Part shown: piece after piece, positions 17,544 through 26,479 of the stretch | Position numbering within the stretch: the first letter of the stretch is position 1 | Layout of the letters: each line of letters starts with the position of its first letter | Assembly: GCA_023259635.1 (NCBI GenBank) | Contig: JALRGX010000033.1 | Span: 1-39,475 of the forward strand | Length of the DNA stretch: 39,475 nt | Direction: 5' to 3' | From: Methylotenera sp. | GTDB taxonomy: Bacteria; Pseudomonadota; Gammaproteobacteria; Burkholderiales; Methylophilaceae | Made by a program: the position numbers and the translations under genes | Notes under the pieces: generated by a model | Seen by the model: only the letters and a program-made list of their open reading frames with translations | Told to the model about the DNA's origin: nothing | The model's database searches: none

Positions 17544-18299
17544 ATGACAATAATTAAGCGATGTGCTATCACTGCGTTATGCGGCCTGCTTACTCCTGCA
17601 GCGTTCGCAGATCCCTGCTTAACCCTAGAGAAACTGTCGCAGCTTGAAAGCCGTGAAATAACTTATCTGGTTGGCCGTATTCCGCCAGCGTTCAGACATG
17701 CCGTCGAAGATCAGGGTATCAGCCTGCAGATGCGGGAAAATGAAGCAGCACCATCTAGCACATGCTCAGTCTCCGAAACAATGACGATTCCGAAGGAGGA
17801 TATTGCCGAGGTAACCAAGCTTCTGGATCGTGATCCGGCCAAGCGCATTTTGCTCTTTTCTCAAGGCTACAGCTTGCCTTCTGAATCCAGGCTGGAAGCC
17901 AGCTTTGCAGTTGACCCCACCAATCTGGAGATCGCGCAACAGGACATCCTGCAAACAGGTTCTCTTGGAAAGCTGCGGGCCAGTGTTGAAATGATGTATT
18001 CCATGTTGTCGCAGTCTCGTGCGGAAACGGAAGAGCCTGCTGAGACTCTGCAGCCCTGGGGTGACGCCTCCAAGCGCAAGACTACAAAGAGTTGTTTGTC
18101 AAAATTCCGCACTAAAGGAAACTTACAGCAAGCCTGTGAGTGCAGGTCGGCGCAACTTGAAAAGCATTATTCGGCTCGCAGGTTGGACCATCTGGAATAT
18201 GTACTCTCAAACCCTTATGCCATGGCTACGGGGGCTGCCAAAGACTATACAATCCAGCAAGAGAGTATCCATGCACGATGTGAGCTTTCACCGGGCTAG
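17544..18299 (+). CDS. exported protein of unknown function with several cysteines
   Basis: About 251 residues that I do not recognise. There is a signal peptide (IIKRCAITALCGLLTPAAFADPC), a mature domain containing LESREITYLVGRIPPAFRHAVEDQG, and a C-terminal helical segment with SCLSKFRTKGNLQQACECRS and HARCELSPG. At least five mature cysteines suggest disulfides or thiol chemistry. It follows the exported glutathione peroxidase directly, so it may be a redox partner; that is inference. ATG at 17,544 has GAGG ahead of it; an earlier in-frame ATG at 17,529 overlaps the gpx stop. Confidence 0.65.
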   Translation: MTIIKRCAITALCGLLTPAAFADPCLTLEKLSQLESREITYLVGRIPPAFRHAVEDQGISLQMRENEAAPSSTCSVSETMTIPKEDIAEVTKLLDRDPAKRILLFSQGYSLPSESRLEASFAVDPTNLEIAQQDILQTGSLGKLRASVEMMYSMLSQSRAETEEPAETLQPWGDASKRKTTKSCLSKFRTKGNLQQACECRSAQLEKHYSARRLDHLEYVLSNPYAMATGAAKDYTIQQESIHARCELSPG

Positions 18300-18410
18300 C
18301 CCAAGACGTGCTTTTTGACCATACAATCGTTTTCCTGGATCTAGTAAACACAGGGCCAGCCCGTAAAACGACTGCATCATTAGGATTGGCTACTAGAAAT
18401 AAAACGATTT

Positions 18411-18675
18411 ATGCGCTCGCTGGATAGGGAGGAGTATTTAGCCATACTTCCCGATACCGATAAAAGCGGAGCAATAAAAATTGCAGAAGAATTCTACAAA
18501 GTGTTCGTACCACCACAATTGCTATAAAGGATGATCCTTCTATCAGGGTTACAGTCAGTATAGGCATAGCCTCTTTGGAAGGAACTAAATAATCTTTTGA
18601 TAACATCTGACCAGCGAAGCTGAACAGGCGATAAAGCGCGCTAAGAAAGCTGGTCGTAATCGTTATTCAATTTAA
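18411..18675 (+). pseudogene. degraded GGDEF (diguanylate cyclase) C-terminal half
   Basis: Reading frames broken by stops and a frameshift still spell a GGDEF domain: DREEYLAILPDTDKSGAIKI, where DREEY replaces GGEEF, then SIRVTVSIGIASLEGTK after a TAA, then EQAIKRAKKAGRNRYSI before the final stop. These are in correct order and spacing for the second half of a diguanylate cyclase. There is no N-terminal half and the active-site loop is lost, so it is a dead remnant. It fills most of the 18,300-18,786 gap; nothing else is seen there. Confidence 0.75.
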
Positions 18676-18786
18676 GATTTACGGTTTGAAATCTACCAGC
18701 ACTAATTTAACCGACTGTAATGCTCTAGTGAAATAGAATACCAATTGTGAAGTTAAAAAAGTATCTACAATAGCCGGGGCGATTCA

Positions 18787-20328
18787 ATGATTCATATGAC
18801 TTCAAAAAGAATAATTTTAATATTAGGCGACCAATTAAATGAGTCTCACCCTGCTTTGTCTGGATTTAACCCACAAACTGATTTAATTTTAATGGCCGAA
18901 TCTTCTGCTGAGGCGAATTACGTCTGGTCTCACAAAGCCAGAATCGTGATTTTTCTATCTGCTATGCGTCACTTTGCTGACAAATTATCTAAACACGGTT
19001 ACCACATTAAATATATTAAAGAGTCGGAATTAAGCTTAGTAAATATAGTCCGTGAACAACTCCTAAAACATCATGCAACACATCTTGTACTTGCTACGCC
19101 AGGTGAGTGGCGACTTAAAGTTCAATTAGAGTCTCTGGCGATAAATTTGGGAATTAAACTTCAAGTGATTGAAGACAATCATTTTTATATTACTTGTGAT
19201 GAGTTTAAAGAATGGGCATCGAACAAAAAAGAATTAAGGTTGGAATATTTTTATCGCTATATGCGAAAAAAACACAACATTTTAATAAATGTAGATGGCT
19301 CACCAAAAGGTGGGCAATGGAATTTCGATGTCCAAAATAGACGACCCTTTTCAAAAAAAGGGCCGGGATTAATTCCACCACCTTTATTTTTTGAGAATGA
19401 TCAAATCACACTAGATGTAATAACTTACGTTGAGAATAGATATAAGAGTCATCCAGGATCACTAGAAAATTTTAAGTGGCCTGTAACAAGAGAAGATGCT
19501 TTGCAAGCGCTGCATTATTTTGTTAAGCATAGACTAGAGAATTTCGGGATGTTCCAAGATGCAATGTGGGAAAGCACTCCATTTGGATGGCATTCAATCT
19601 TATCTGTAGCCCTAAATTTAAAACTGCTCAACCCAAGAGAAGTCATCAGTACCGTGTTGGAAGGCTATGAAGAGAGTAAGCTAAGTTTAGCAACTGTTGA
19701 GGGCTTTATTCGCCAAATAATAGGTTGGCGTGAGTTTGTAAGAGGTGTTTATTATTTAGACATGCCTAATTTATCAAATGAAAATTTTTATGCTCATGAA
19801 AGAGCCCTCCCAAATTGGTACTGGACCGCAAAAACGAGCATGAACTGTATGAATGCTACCATCAATCAGACCTTGAAATATGGCTATGCCCATCATATAC
19901 AACGTTTGATGATTACTGGTAATTTTGCACTGTTGGCTGAAATACTTCCCAAGGCCGTTTCAGAATGGTATCTGGCAGTCTATATGGATGCAATTGAGTG
20001 GGTTGAAATGCCGAATGTACTAGGAATGGCACTTTATGCCAATGGAGGCAGATTTACAAGTAAACCTTATATTGCAAGTGGGGCTTATATCAATCGTATG
20101 AGTAATTATTGTGATCGATGTTTATATAAACCGGATATCAAATATGGTGATAATGCTTGTCCAATGACAACTCTATACTGGAATTTCCTAATTAAACACC
20201 AAGCGAATCTTGATAAGAACCAGCGCACTAGATTAATGTCAATTAATGTAAAAAAAATAAATGACAATGAAAAAAGTGCCATTAAATCTCATGCCAAAAT
20301 GTTACTGGCTAATTTAAATGCAATCTAA
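18787..20328 (+). CDS. FeS-type photolyase/cryptochrome-related protein
   Basis: A 513-residue member of the deoxyribodipyrimidine photolyase-related family (FeS-BCP: PhrB/CryB type), flavoproteins that repair (6-4) photoproducts or sense light. It begins ILILGDQLNESHPAL and continues with the family's WSHKARIVIFLSAMRHFA. The FAD-binding half includes GYAHHIQRLMITGNFALL and DAIEWVEMPNVLGMALYANGG. The cubane Fe-S cysteines are visible: one in the MNCMNAT stretch, then NYCDRCLYKPDIKYGDNACP near the C-terminus. The gene is AT-rich compared with the glutathione peroxidase block and is preceded by the GGDEF relic, hinting at separate origin. The ATG at 18,796 is an alternative start. Confidence 0.92.
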   Translation: MIHMTSKRIILILGDQLNESHPALSGFNPQTDLILMAESSAEANYVWSHKARIVIFLSAMRHFADKLSKHGYHIKYIKESELSLVNIVREQLLKHHATHLVLATPGEWRLKVQLESLAINLGIKLQVIEDNHFYITCDEFKEWASNKKELRLEYFYRYMRKKHNILINVDGSPKGGQWNFDVQNRRPFSKKGPGLIPPPLFFENDQITLDVITYVENRYKSHPGSLENFKWPVTREDALQALHYFVKHRLENFGMFQDAMWESTPFGWHSILSVALNLKLLNPREVISTVLEGYEESKLSLATVEGFIRQIIGWREFVRGVYYLDMPNLSNENFYAHERALPNWYWTAKTSMNCMNATINQTLKYGYAHHIQRLMITGNFALLAEILPKAVSEWYLAVYMDAIEWVEMPNVLGMALYANGGRFTSKPYIASGAYINRMSNYCDRCLYKPDIKYGDNACPMTTLYWNFLIKHQANLDKNQRTRLMSINVKKINDNEKSAIKSHAKMLLANLNAI

Positions 20329-20367
20329 ATTAGTGGCGATTCAGTGCTAAATTCCAGCATCACCTAC

Positions 20368-21732
20368 TTAATTAAATAACTCATCATTTTTTCTTAAATA
20401 CTCTATTGCTTGCATATATTGAAAATCATTTTCAGTACCAAATTCTACCGGTAATTTATCATTAGATCGCGATTGATCAACGGAAGAAATTGTCTCTAAA
20501 TCACCAGTCGATTTTCTCGTTTTTTGATTTACATGTATTTCTTCTAAGTGATTAGGTAAATCAACTTCCCTAATGGTGGTAACTTTATTATTAACACTGT
20601 CTTTTGTTTCTTCAACAATAATGTCTGGAGTTATACCCTTAGCTTGAATCGACCTGCCACTCGGGGTGAAATATCTTGCCACGGTAATTTTAACTGCAGA
20701 GCCATCACTTAAAGGAAAAAGTGTCTGGATAGTTCCCTTACCAAAGGTTTGTGTACCAATAATTTTCCCACGCTTATGATCTTGGATGGCACCTGCCACT
20801 ATTTCCGAGGCTGATGCAGACCCACCGTTAACAAGCACAACTAAAGGCAGCTCTTTAAATTTTTTAGGCACAACACTCATGTAATCATCCTCTGGGTTTG
20901 AGCCTGAATAATTCTGGGGATTTGCAAATAACTGCATTTGCGAGTCCAGGGTTTTGCCATCAGAGTAAACAACTAGTTTATCCTTTTCGATAAAAGCGGA
21001 AGCTACTGCTACCGTGGAAGTCAGCATGCCACCTGGATTGTTACGAAGATCCAAGACCAAGCCTTTTAAGCTAGACGTAGTCTTCTGAGTTATATCAACT
21101 AGAGCGTTAGCTAAATCTACACCTGTATGTTCTTGAAAATGTGTGACTCTTAGATAAGGATACTCAGGATTTGAGAGTTTATATTTGACACTTGGATTTT
21201 TAATAATTGATCTTACTAATTTGAATTTTAATGGGGCACTTTCTTGTTTACGCAAAACAGTAAGCGCTACTACAGTATCTGACTTACCTCTAATTTTTTT
21301 AATTGCATCACCAAGTGACAGCCCTTTTGCTGCTGCTGCATCTATTTCAGTTATTATGTCGCCAGTTCTGACACCAGCTTTATATGCAGGGGTGTCCTCA
21401 ATAGGGCTAACGACTTTAAGCTCATCATTTTCTAGTGTGAGTTCAATACCTACGCCTCCAAAGTCACCTCCTGTTGCAATACCGAAATCTTTCAAACCCT
21501 CAAAATCAAGGTAGTTAGAATGAGGATCCAAGCCAGCAACGGCTGCAGTGACAGCATCTTTTAAAAATTTCTCATCATCAACAGTATCTACATATTGTGA
21601 CTTAACGGCAGAATAGACTTCAGCAAACTTACGAAGTACTTTTGGAGGAATTTCATAGTTATTTTCTATTGCATTTGTGGCATTTGAAAAGCTTAATAGA
21701 AAAATAGAACTGAAAAGTATTAGTTTCTTCAC
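20368..21732 (-). CDS. C-terminal processing serine protease (S41, Ctp/Prc type)
   Basis: A 454-residue exported protease that trims or degrades proteins from their C-termini in the periplasm. It has a signal peptide (LFSSIFLLSFSNATNA), a conserved lead-in DPHSNYLDFEGLKDF, a PDZ domain (about residues 85-165) and the catalytic domain with VLDLRNNPGG. The dyad is Ser307 in NGGSASASEIVAG and Lys332 in IGTQTFGKG, 25 residues apart as in the family. The C-terminal tail after ITPDIIVEETKD is variable and charged. It is convergent with the photolyase-like gene. Confidence 0.93.
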   Translation of the reverse strand: MKKLILFSSIFLLSFSNATNAIENNYEIPPKVLRKFAEVYSAVKSQYVDTVDDEKFLKDAVTAAVAGLDPHSNYLDFEGLKDFGIATGGDFGGVGIELTLENDELKVVSPIEDTPAYKAGVRTGDIITEIDAAAAKGLSLGDAIKKIRGKSDTVVALTVLRKQESAPLKFKLVRSIIKNPSVKYKLSNPEYPYLRVTHFQEHTGVDLANALVDITQKTTSSLKGLVLDLRNNPGGMLTSTVAVASAFIEKDKLVVYSDGKTLDSQMQLFANPQNYSGSNPEDDYMSVVPKKFKELPLVVLVNGGSASASEIVAGAIQDHKRGKIIGTQTFGKGTIQTLFPLSDGSAVKITVARYFTPSGRSIQAKGITPDIIVEETKDSVNNKVTTIREVDLPNHLEEIHVNQKTRKSTGDLETISSVDQSRSNDKLPVEFGTENDFQYMQAIEYLRKNDELFN

Positions 21733-22057
21733 TTTTAACCTTTAATCATCAATGTGAGTAAGAATGGCCAAACAAAAAGGTGCAATGTAAGATATCTTTT
21801 TAAGATCACTTAATTTAAATTGTTATTCATTCAGATTGACACATATCGAAAAAAGTTCGTATTTAAAAAAAATTTATAATAAAAAAATAATGTTATTTTT
21901 TTCTGGTGGGTGAAATTCATTCTATGTAAACGCCATCACACATATAAGTTAAGGTACTAATAAATTTCAAGCAAGTTAATGGTAATCTCTTGTATTCAAT
22001 CGTAATGTTTATATTTTGTAAGTTATCCGTAGTCAGAAATTAAAGAAGAGTTCAAAA
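21733..22057. other. AT-rich intergenic region
   Basis: About 320 bases upstream of the protease gene, strongly AT-rich, with no gene visible. It presumably contains the protease promoter and the ragged edge of the gene block that ends at tRNA fragment copy 4. Confidence 0.35.
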
Positions 22058-22134
22058 CAAAAAAGCCCACATTTCTGTGAGCTTTTAAAATGCTGGTGGC
22101 CGGCGCAGAATCAAACTGCCGACACGCAGATTTT
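22058..22134 (-). repeat. tRNA-Phe 3' fragment plus terminator, copy 4
   Basis: On the minus strand AAAATCTGCGTGTCGGCAG leads into TTTGATTCTGCGCCGGCCACCA (22,094-22,133), from the anticodon loop to CCA. It is followed by a perfect terminator: GCTCACA, loop GAAA, TGTGGGC, then T-run (22,059-22,086). No 5' half. It marks the left edge of the 12-kb anaerobic block. The 22,135-22,472 stretch to the next gene has no coding region. Confidence 0.85.
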
Positions 22135-22472
22135 AAAAAATATACGCAATACATATTTAATCAATAACTTGCAACGCCCGCAATCTTTGGAAATTAACTA
22201 GAGATTGATTCTTAAGAAGTTACGTTTTGGCTACGGATGCTTCATCCAGAAAACTAAGTTTTAATTCCTGTGGATAACAATCGCAGTTAATTTTGATGAG
22301 ATTACTGTATAAACAAAATTCAGGTCGATCCCTAGCTTTAAGATAAAACGGAAAATAAGTAAGAAAAACTTGCCGTTCATTTTTGATTTGAGCTGTCGGC
22401 TCAAAAGTTTCTATAAAATTAATGGTAGCTTATCTCAACACGCATCACCTCGTATATTTTAATCAAAATAAA

Positions 22473-22730
22473 CTACGTTTTAATGAAGTCAATTACAATA
22501 TTTCCCGGTTCACGTTGCCTGTACTGAAAAGTAACTGCAGCCCCATATCTCTGTTCCAATTGCAGCAGTAGCGGCAATGGGTCATGGTCATTCATGAAAC
22601 GCATTGTCTCACCGCTGGTCAGGGCATCCAATGCGCCAAAAATAGCAGCATGACGAAAACGCTTGGCAATCCCACGCGCATCAAATGGGTAGATTTGTTC
22701 GGATACTACATGGAGATGATTATTTAACAT
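22473..22730 (-). CDS. DUF2249 family small protein
   Basis: An 85-residue protein of the DUF2249 family (TusA-like fold). It shows the family core FDARGIAKRFRHAAIFGALDALTSGE, then the hallmark MNDHDPLPLLLQLEQRYG and a final GNIVIDFIK strand. DUF2249 proteins are repeatedly found with denitrification, nitric oxide and hemerythrin genes, but their role is not settled. The same-strand DGC-domain gene lies 118 bases upstream, so both may belong to one transcription unit driven from the FNR-type box at 23,340. Confidence 0.8.
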   Translation of the reverse strand: MLNNHLHVVSEQIYPFDARGIAKRFRHAAIFGALDALTSGETMRFMNDHDPLPLLLQLEQRYGAAVTFQYRQREPGNIVIDFIKT

Positions 22731-22848
22731 ATTTATCTTTCAAAAATTAAAAAATATTTACGTCAACCTTATCAATGCATCCGGCAGATATATTGAATCA
22801 AAGTCCCAGGGTTCATAAGCAAGCTTTAATATTTACAGTGAGTGTCAT

Positions 22849-23238
22849 TTATTCGCATAGCTGATTTGCTTTCAGGGTTAAGTCTGAAGCAATCAAATCA
22901 GCTTGCTCCCGATCAAATTCCGCGTGGTAGTGTTTTTTAATACCATGCTCATGCAGCAGTAAATGAAAGTCAGGACTAAGCCCACGTTCGGCAAGGCAGT
23001 GTTTCGCACAAGCCAACGGGCAGCCATCAATTGCGATAACAGGGCGTCCGGATTTGGCAATATTTACCAAGTGCGGCACATTGCCGCCTACACCTGCAAT
23101 GCAGGACATCTCTGCATCACCTTCACGATCCAACTTGAGTGCAATGTAATTCGCAGCCTGTGCTGCGCTTGAACATCCGGAACAGGAGTACACCAATGGC
23201 AATTTGCGATAATGCTGGGGTTTAATCCTCGTACTCAT
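22849..23238 (-). CDS. putative zinc-binding (DGC domain) protein
   Basis: A 129-residue cytoplasmic protein of the DGC-domain family. Conserved cysteine motifs are visible: VYSCSGCSSAAQAANYIA near residue 18, MSCIAGVGGNVPHLV near 46, and the name-giving DGCPLACAKHCLAERG near 72-87. These cysteines suggest bound zinc or another metal. Homologues occur with nitrogen-oxide respiration genes; the function is unknown. An FNR/DNR-type box lies about 100 bases upstream of its start, consistent with control by the neighbouring divergent regulator. Confidence 0.85.
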   Translation of the reverse strand: MSTRIKPQHYRKLPLVYSCSGCSSAAQAANYIALKLDREGDAEMSCIAGVGGNVPHLVNIAKSGRPVIAIDGCPLACAKHCLAERGLSPDFHLLLHEHGIKKHYHAEFDREQADLIASDLTLKANQLCE

Positions 23239-23339
23239 ATACCTTCATCTCTGTCGCGGCATTTCAAATGTTGGCAAGCAGGCGATATTTGCTCTATCCG
23301 TATTTCAATAAAGAGTAATGAATAATTTCATGCAAGTGT

Positions 23340-23353
23340 TTGACCAGAATCAA
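23340..23353 (-). promoter_or_regulatory. FNR/DNR-type box upstream of the DGC gene
   Basis: TTGACCAGAATCAA fits TTGAY-N4-ATCAA, the FNR/DNR operator. Its centre is about 108 bases before the DGC start codon, leaving room for a promoter with the box near -41 and a 65-base leader. The 23,239-23,652 stretch has no gene. Confidence 0.7.
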
Positions 23354-23652
23354 GTTTCAAAAATAATTGATTAGCAGTAGCGGAGAGCTTGAATTCAGGG
23401 TACATCACTTCAACTCGTTACGTGGCAAGAATAACTTCTCTAATCCTTGAAGCATCGCCGTTTTGTGCGATATCCGGCAGTGGTGAATTCAAGTCCATAG
23501 TAAGTGCTTCACCACATGGCATAAAGTAAGTAGAACGACCGCTTCAATAGTCAACGTTTACGATTCAAGTGATCTGCCTGGATGAGCTCGCCAACAACCT
23601 GGCAAAAATCAATGCAATCTTGATTTAACTTGAAACTTATCTTTTCTTATTC

Positions 23653-23666
23653 TTGACAAGAATCAA
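23653..23666 (+). promoter_or_regulatory. FNR/DNR-type box upstream of the regulator gene
   Basis: TTGACAAGAATCAA matches TTGAY-N4-ATCAA and differs from the box at 23,340 at two spacer positions only. Its centre is about 117 bases before the regulator start. TTCTAAT near 23,688 could be the -10, which would place the box close to -41, the activator position, and make the regulator self-controlled. Confidence 0.72.
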
Positions 23667-23776
23667 TTGAGAGATTGTTGTGAGATGTTCTAATTTCGTT
23701 CACATAATTTGCTGGACTTACCATTCCAACCGGTATGAGGTTTTGGCAAGCAACTGGACGTAGTATAAGGAGCTGT

Positions 23777-24460
23777 ATGTCTCTTAAGGTTATTTCACAA
23801 GCTTTAAAAAATTCTTCCTTATTTAAAGAACTTAGTTATGATCAAATTGAGAGAATCGCAGTACAGTCGCGGGTGATTGATTTTTCGAAGGGGCAAAGTG
23901 TTTTTAATCGTGGCGATCGGGCAATCGGTCTTTATATCCTGCTTGAAGGGCAGTTGAAGCTTGGGTTGACCTCTCCGCAAGGCTCAGAAAAGATTATCAG
24001 CATTATTTCTCCCGGTGAGAGTTTTGGTGAGGCAATCTTGTATCTTGAGCGTCAGTTCCCTATTTACGCTAAAGCAATTCTGGATTCAAAAGTTTTATTA
24101 GTCCCCAAGAGTCTTATTTTTTCTATGCTGGGCAGTGATCCTCAGTATGCTATCAAAATGCTCGCTGGTTTATCGATTAGAATGCATCAGCTGATTCAAA
24201 ACATTGAAATGCTATCGTTGCAATCCTCCACTCAGAGGTTCATCACCTATATGTTGCAAATAAGTGCCAAGGCCAAAGATGCAACTAAAATCAAGCTTCC
24301 TGCTAACAAGTTAACCATTGCATCATTATTAAATTTAACTCCGGAAACCTTGTCTCGAATTCTTACCAAACTTCAGCAATTGCAGTTAATAGAGGTCGAG
24401 GGAAGCAGCCTTACTATCGCAGACATTAAAAAACTAAGAAGTTATGATTTGAGTATCTAG
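23777..24460 (+). CDS. Crp/Fnr-family regulator, DNR type
   Basis: A 227-residue transcription factor. The N-terminal cyclic-nucleotide-like barrel runs over about residues 10-120 (FSKGQSVFNRGDRAIGLYILLEGQLKLG, ISPGESFGEAILYLERQFP), then the dimer helix (MLAGLSIRMHQLIQNIEMLSLQSSTQRF) and a winged helix with recognition helix TPETLSRILTKL, whose E-x-x-SR fits FNR-type TTGAT half-sites. It lacks the N-terminal Cys cluster of oxygen-sensing Fnr and instead follows the layout of the NO-responsive DNR of Pseudomonas. The ATG at 23,777 has AAGGAG ahead of it; an upstream in-frame extension looks non-coding. pdxS starts ten bases after its stop. Confidence 0.88.
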   Translation: MSLKVISQALKNSSLFKELSYDQIERIAVQSRVIDFSKGQSVFNRGDRAIGLYILLEGQLKLGLTSPQGSEKIISIISPGESFGEAILYLERQFPIYAKAILDSKVLLVPKSLIFSMLGSDPQYAIKMLAGLSIRMHQLIQNIEMLSLQSSTQRFITYMLQISAKAKDATKIKLPANKLTIASLLNLTPETLSRILTKLQQLQLIEVEGSSLTIADIKKLRSYDLSI

Positions 24461-24469
24461 GCTATTATT

Positions 24470-25393
24470 ATGACGAAATTATATAAAAATACAGATGATT
24501 TGCGTTTGAAAGTCGGGCTTGCCGAGATGCTTAAAGGGGGTGTCATCATGGATGTCACTGATGCTCGTCAAGCAGAAATCGCTCAACGTGCGGGTGCCTC
24601 TGCTGTAATGGCTTTGGAGCGTGTGCCAGCACAAATTAGAAGTGAGGGCGGTGTCGCGAGGATGGCCGCGCCACAGAAAATACGTGAAATTATGTCGGCT
24701 GTCTCTATTCCAGTGATGGCGAAATGTCGCATCGGACATTTCGCTGAAGCGCAAATTCTTCAAGAACTGGGGGTCGATTATATTGATGAGTCTGAAGTAC
24801 TTACTCCTGCAGATGAAGAACATCATGTAGATAAACATGGTTTTGTAGTTCCATTTGTTTGCGGGGCCCAAAACTTGGGAGAGGCACTAAGGCGAATCAA
24901 TGAAGGTGCAGCGATGATTCGGACAAAAGGAGAGGCGGGGACTGGTGATGTTGTGCATGCAGTAAAACATATGCGAAATATTACACGAGAGATTCGTCTT
25001 TTAACGCAGCTTCAAGATTCTGAGTTGTTTTCTTGTGCCAAAGACTTGCAGGCTCCCTATGAATTGGTTCGTATGGTAGCAAAAACCGGTAAGCTGCCAG
25101 TACCGAATTTCTCGGCTGGGGGTATCGCTACTCCGGCAGATGCTGCATTGGTCCGTCAACTTGGCGCCGAGTCTGTATTTGTTGGTTCAGGTATTTTTAT
25201 GAAAGATTCTGTAACGTTCTGTTCCGAAGCTGAGGCTGAATCAAGGGCCAAAGCGATTGTGCGAGCCACTGTTTATTTTGAAGATCCCAAAATTCTCCTT
25301 GAAACTGCTGCTGAATTACTTGGCACCATGAAGGGAATGGCTATCTCACAGCTCGCACCCAACGACTTACTTCAACATCGTGGAGAATCGTGA
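24470..25393 (+). CDS. pdxS: pyridoxal 5'-phosphate synthase subunit PdxS
   Basis: The synthase half of the DXP-independent PLP synthase, building PLP from ribose 5-phosphate, glyceraldehyde 3-phosphate and ammonia. The 307-residue barrel shows the family signatures: [18 protein letters not shown] with the key Asp, [46 protein letters not shown] with the Schiff-base Lys (MAK), and [17 protein letters not shown] with the second active-site Lys. It overlaps pdxT by four bases and directly follows the DNR-type regulator. Most betaproteobacteria instead use PdxJ/PdxA with oxygen-using PdxH, so this pair looks acquired and fits an anaerobic programme. Confidence 0.97.
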   Translation: MTKLYKNTDDLRLKVGLAEMLKGGVIMDVTDARQAEIAQRAGASAVMALERVPAQIRSEGGVARMAAPQKIREIMSAVSIPVMAKCRIGHFAEAQILQELGVDYIDESEVLTPADEEHHVDKHGFVVPFVCGAQNLGEALRRINEGAAMIRTKGEAGTGDVVHAVKHMRNITREIRLLTQLQDSELFSCAKDLQAPYELVRMVAKTGKLPVPNFSAGGIATPADAALVRQLGAESVFVGSGIFMKDSVTFCSEAEAESRAKAIVRATVYFEDPKILLETAAELLGTMKGMAISQLAPNDLLQHRGES

Positions 25394-25983
25394 TTTCTTC
25401 TTTATCGATTGGTGTTTTAGCTCTGCAAGGTAGTTACGACGCCCATCTGCAAAGCCTTAAAAAACTCTCCATAGTTGCCAGGTTAATTCACCGGCCAGAG
25501 CACTTGGCAACTATCGATGCGTTGATTATTCCTGGCGGTGAATCAACGGCTATGTTGGAGCTTCTTAAAAAAACGGGCTCTTTTTGGGAAGAATTGCAGC
25601 AATTTGTCCATAAAAAGCCATGTTTAGGAACATGCGCAGGTGCAATATTGTTGGCTTCAAATGTAGAGAACCCCGCTCAGGACTGCCTGGGTTCACTAGA
25701 TATTACTGTGAAGAGAAATGCTTATGGCCGACAATTGCAAAGCTCGATTCATAGCGGGAAATGCAAATATGATGATGGCAGCATTGAACTTGTATTCATT
25801 CGTGCTCCCAAAATTGTCAGAATTGGGCCTGCAGTTGAAGTGCTGGCTGAACATGATGGAAGCCCCATTTGGGTGAAACAGGGCCAAACAATGGCAACAA
25901 CCTTTCATCCGGAACTAACATTGAACAAGATCGTATATAAAAAGTGGATAGAAAATATTAAGCATGAAATTTCTAATTTCTAA
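25390..25983 (+). CDS. pdxT: pyridoxal 5'-phosphate synthase glutaminase subunit PdxT
   Basis: Glutaminase partner of PdxS, releasing ammonia from glutamine and passing it to the synthase barrel. The 197-residue class I amidotransferase has [14 protein letters not shown] at the start, [14 protein letters not shown], the nucleophile elbow [11 protein letters not shown] with the catalytic Cys (about residue 80), and the His-Glu pair in TTFHPEL (about residues 175-181). The GTG start overlaps the pdxS stop in a GTGA junction, the usual translational coupling of this pair. Confidence 0.95.
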   Translation: MISSLSIGVLALQGSYDAHLQSLKKLSIVARLIHRPEHLATIDALIIPGGESTAMLELLKKTGSFWEELQQFVHKKPCLGTCAGAILLASNVENPAQDCLGSLDITVKRNAYGRQLQSSIHSGKCKYDDGSIELVFIRAPKIVRIGPAVEVLAEHDGSPIWVKQGQTMATTFHPELTLNKIVYKKWIENIKHEISNF

Positions 25984-26350
25984 TATGTTCAGGTGGCGCT
26001 GAAATATCGTCTGACCATTAATCCATACTCCCGCATTGTCAGAATTCTCTGGTTCGTGCAATTTCCTCCCCCTATTTAGCTTCCCGATTCCTTTAATTTT
26101 AGGCTGTAATTGACGATGGTCAAGAAATCTCGCCGACACTTAAAATTCAATAAAATCATTGGCATAAACTCATGATCTGCTTGATGCATATACGAGCGTT
26201 TCTTTGCAAGAGATCTAATGCTGTAAAGCGTAAATTGGCATTGCGCATAAAGATATGCGCGTATGGTGTTGAGCACACTGAAAACTAATGATCCTGGGTT
26301 TTACATGTGTGCCCGATATTTATTTAATTAATGTTGTTAGGAGATGCAAA
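25984..26350. other. intergenic region before pqqA
   Basis: About 370 bases with no supportable gene. Frames on the minus strand are short and do not resemble known proteins. The region should hold the pqqA promoter; I found no FNR-type box in it. A good AGGAG lies at 26,339-26,343 ahead of pqqA. Confidence 0.4.
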
Positions 26351-26425
26351 ATGCAATGGATGGAACCTGATTTCTGCGATCTACGCCTAGGCTTTGAAGT
26401 GACAGCTTACGTATACGTTCGTTAA
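26351..26425 (+). CDS. pqqA: PqqA, RiPP precursor peptide
   Basis: A 24-codon precursor peptide. Its second half, DLRLGFEVTAYVYVR, is very close to Klebsiella PqqA, with the conserved Glu16 and Tyr20 three residues apart that PqqE joins by a carbon-carbon bond. AGGAG lies seven bases before the ATG. A strong hairpin follows before pqqD, as expected when the precursor is made in excess over the enzymes. It heads an apparent operon pqqA-pqqD-pqqE-membrane peptide-membrane protein-SerC-like-PyrD-like. pqqB and pqqC are not in the window. Confidence 0.93.
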   Translation: MQWMEPDFCDLRLGFEVTAYVYVR

Positions 26426-26433
26426 GTAAATCT

Positions 26434-26456
26434 GGGCGCGGCATTATGCTGCGCCC
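26434..26456 (+). terminator. hairpin between pqqA and pqqD
   Basis: GGGCGCGGCA (26,434-26,443) pairs with TGCTGCGCCC (26,447-26,456), ten pairs with one G-T and a three-base loop. Only TAAAACG follows, so it is more likely an attenuator or mRNA 3' stabiliser for the pqqA message than a full stop. Confidence 0.75.
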
Positions 26457-26479
26457 TAAAACGAGATAAGGAAACCCTT

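Noticed and set aside
18409-18606. 65-codon minus-strand frame as a membrane protein
   Set aside because: It is the antisense of the GGDEF relic, whose plus-strand fragments explain the sequence.
22750-22775. A possible FNR box upstream of the DUF2249 gene
   Set aside because: On the minus strand it reads TTGATAAGGTTGAC, a direct repeat of half-sites rather than the inverted TTGAT-N4-ATCAA form.
23612-23630. ATCAATGCAATCTTGAT near the regulator gene as another FNR site
   Set aside because: The half-sites face outward, the reverse of the operator arrangement.
26076-26276. Minus-strand frame before pqqA as a gene or transposase remnant
   Set aside because: No recognisable motif, no ribosome binding site and unlike its neighbours; left as non-coding.
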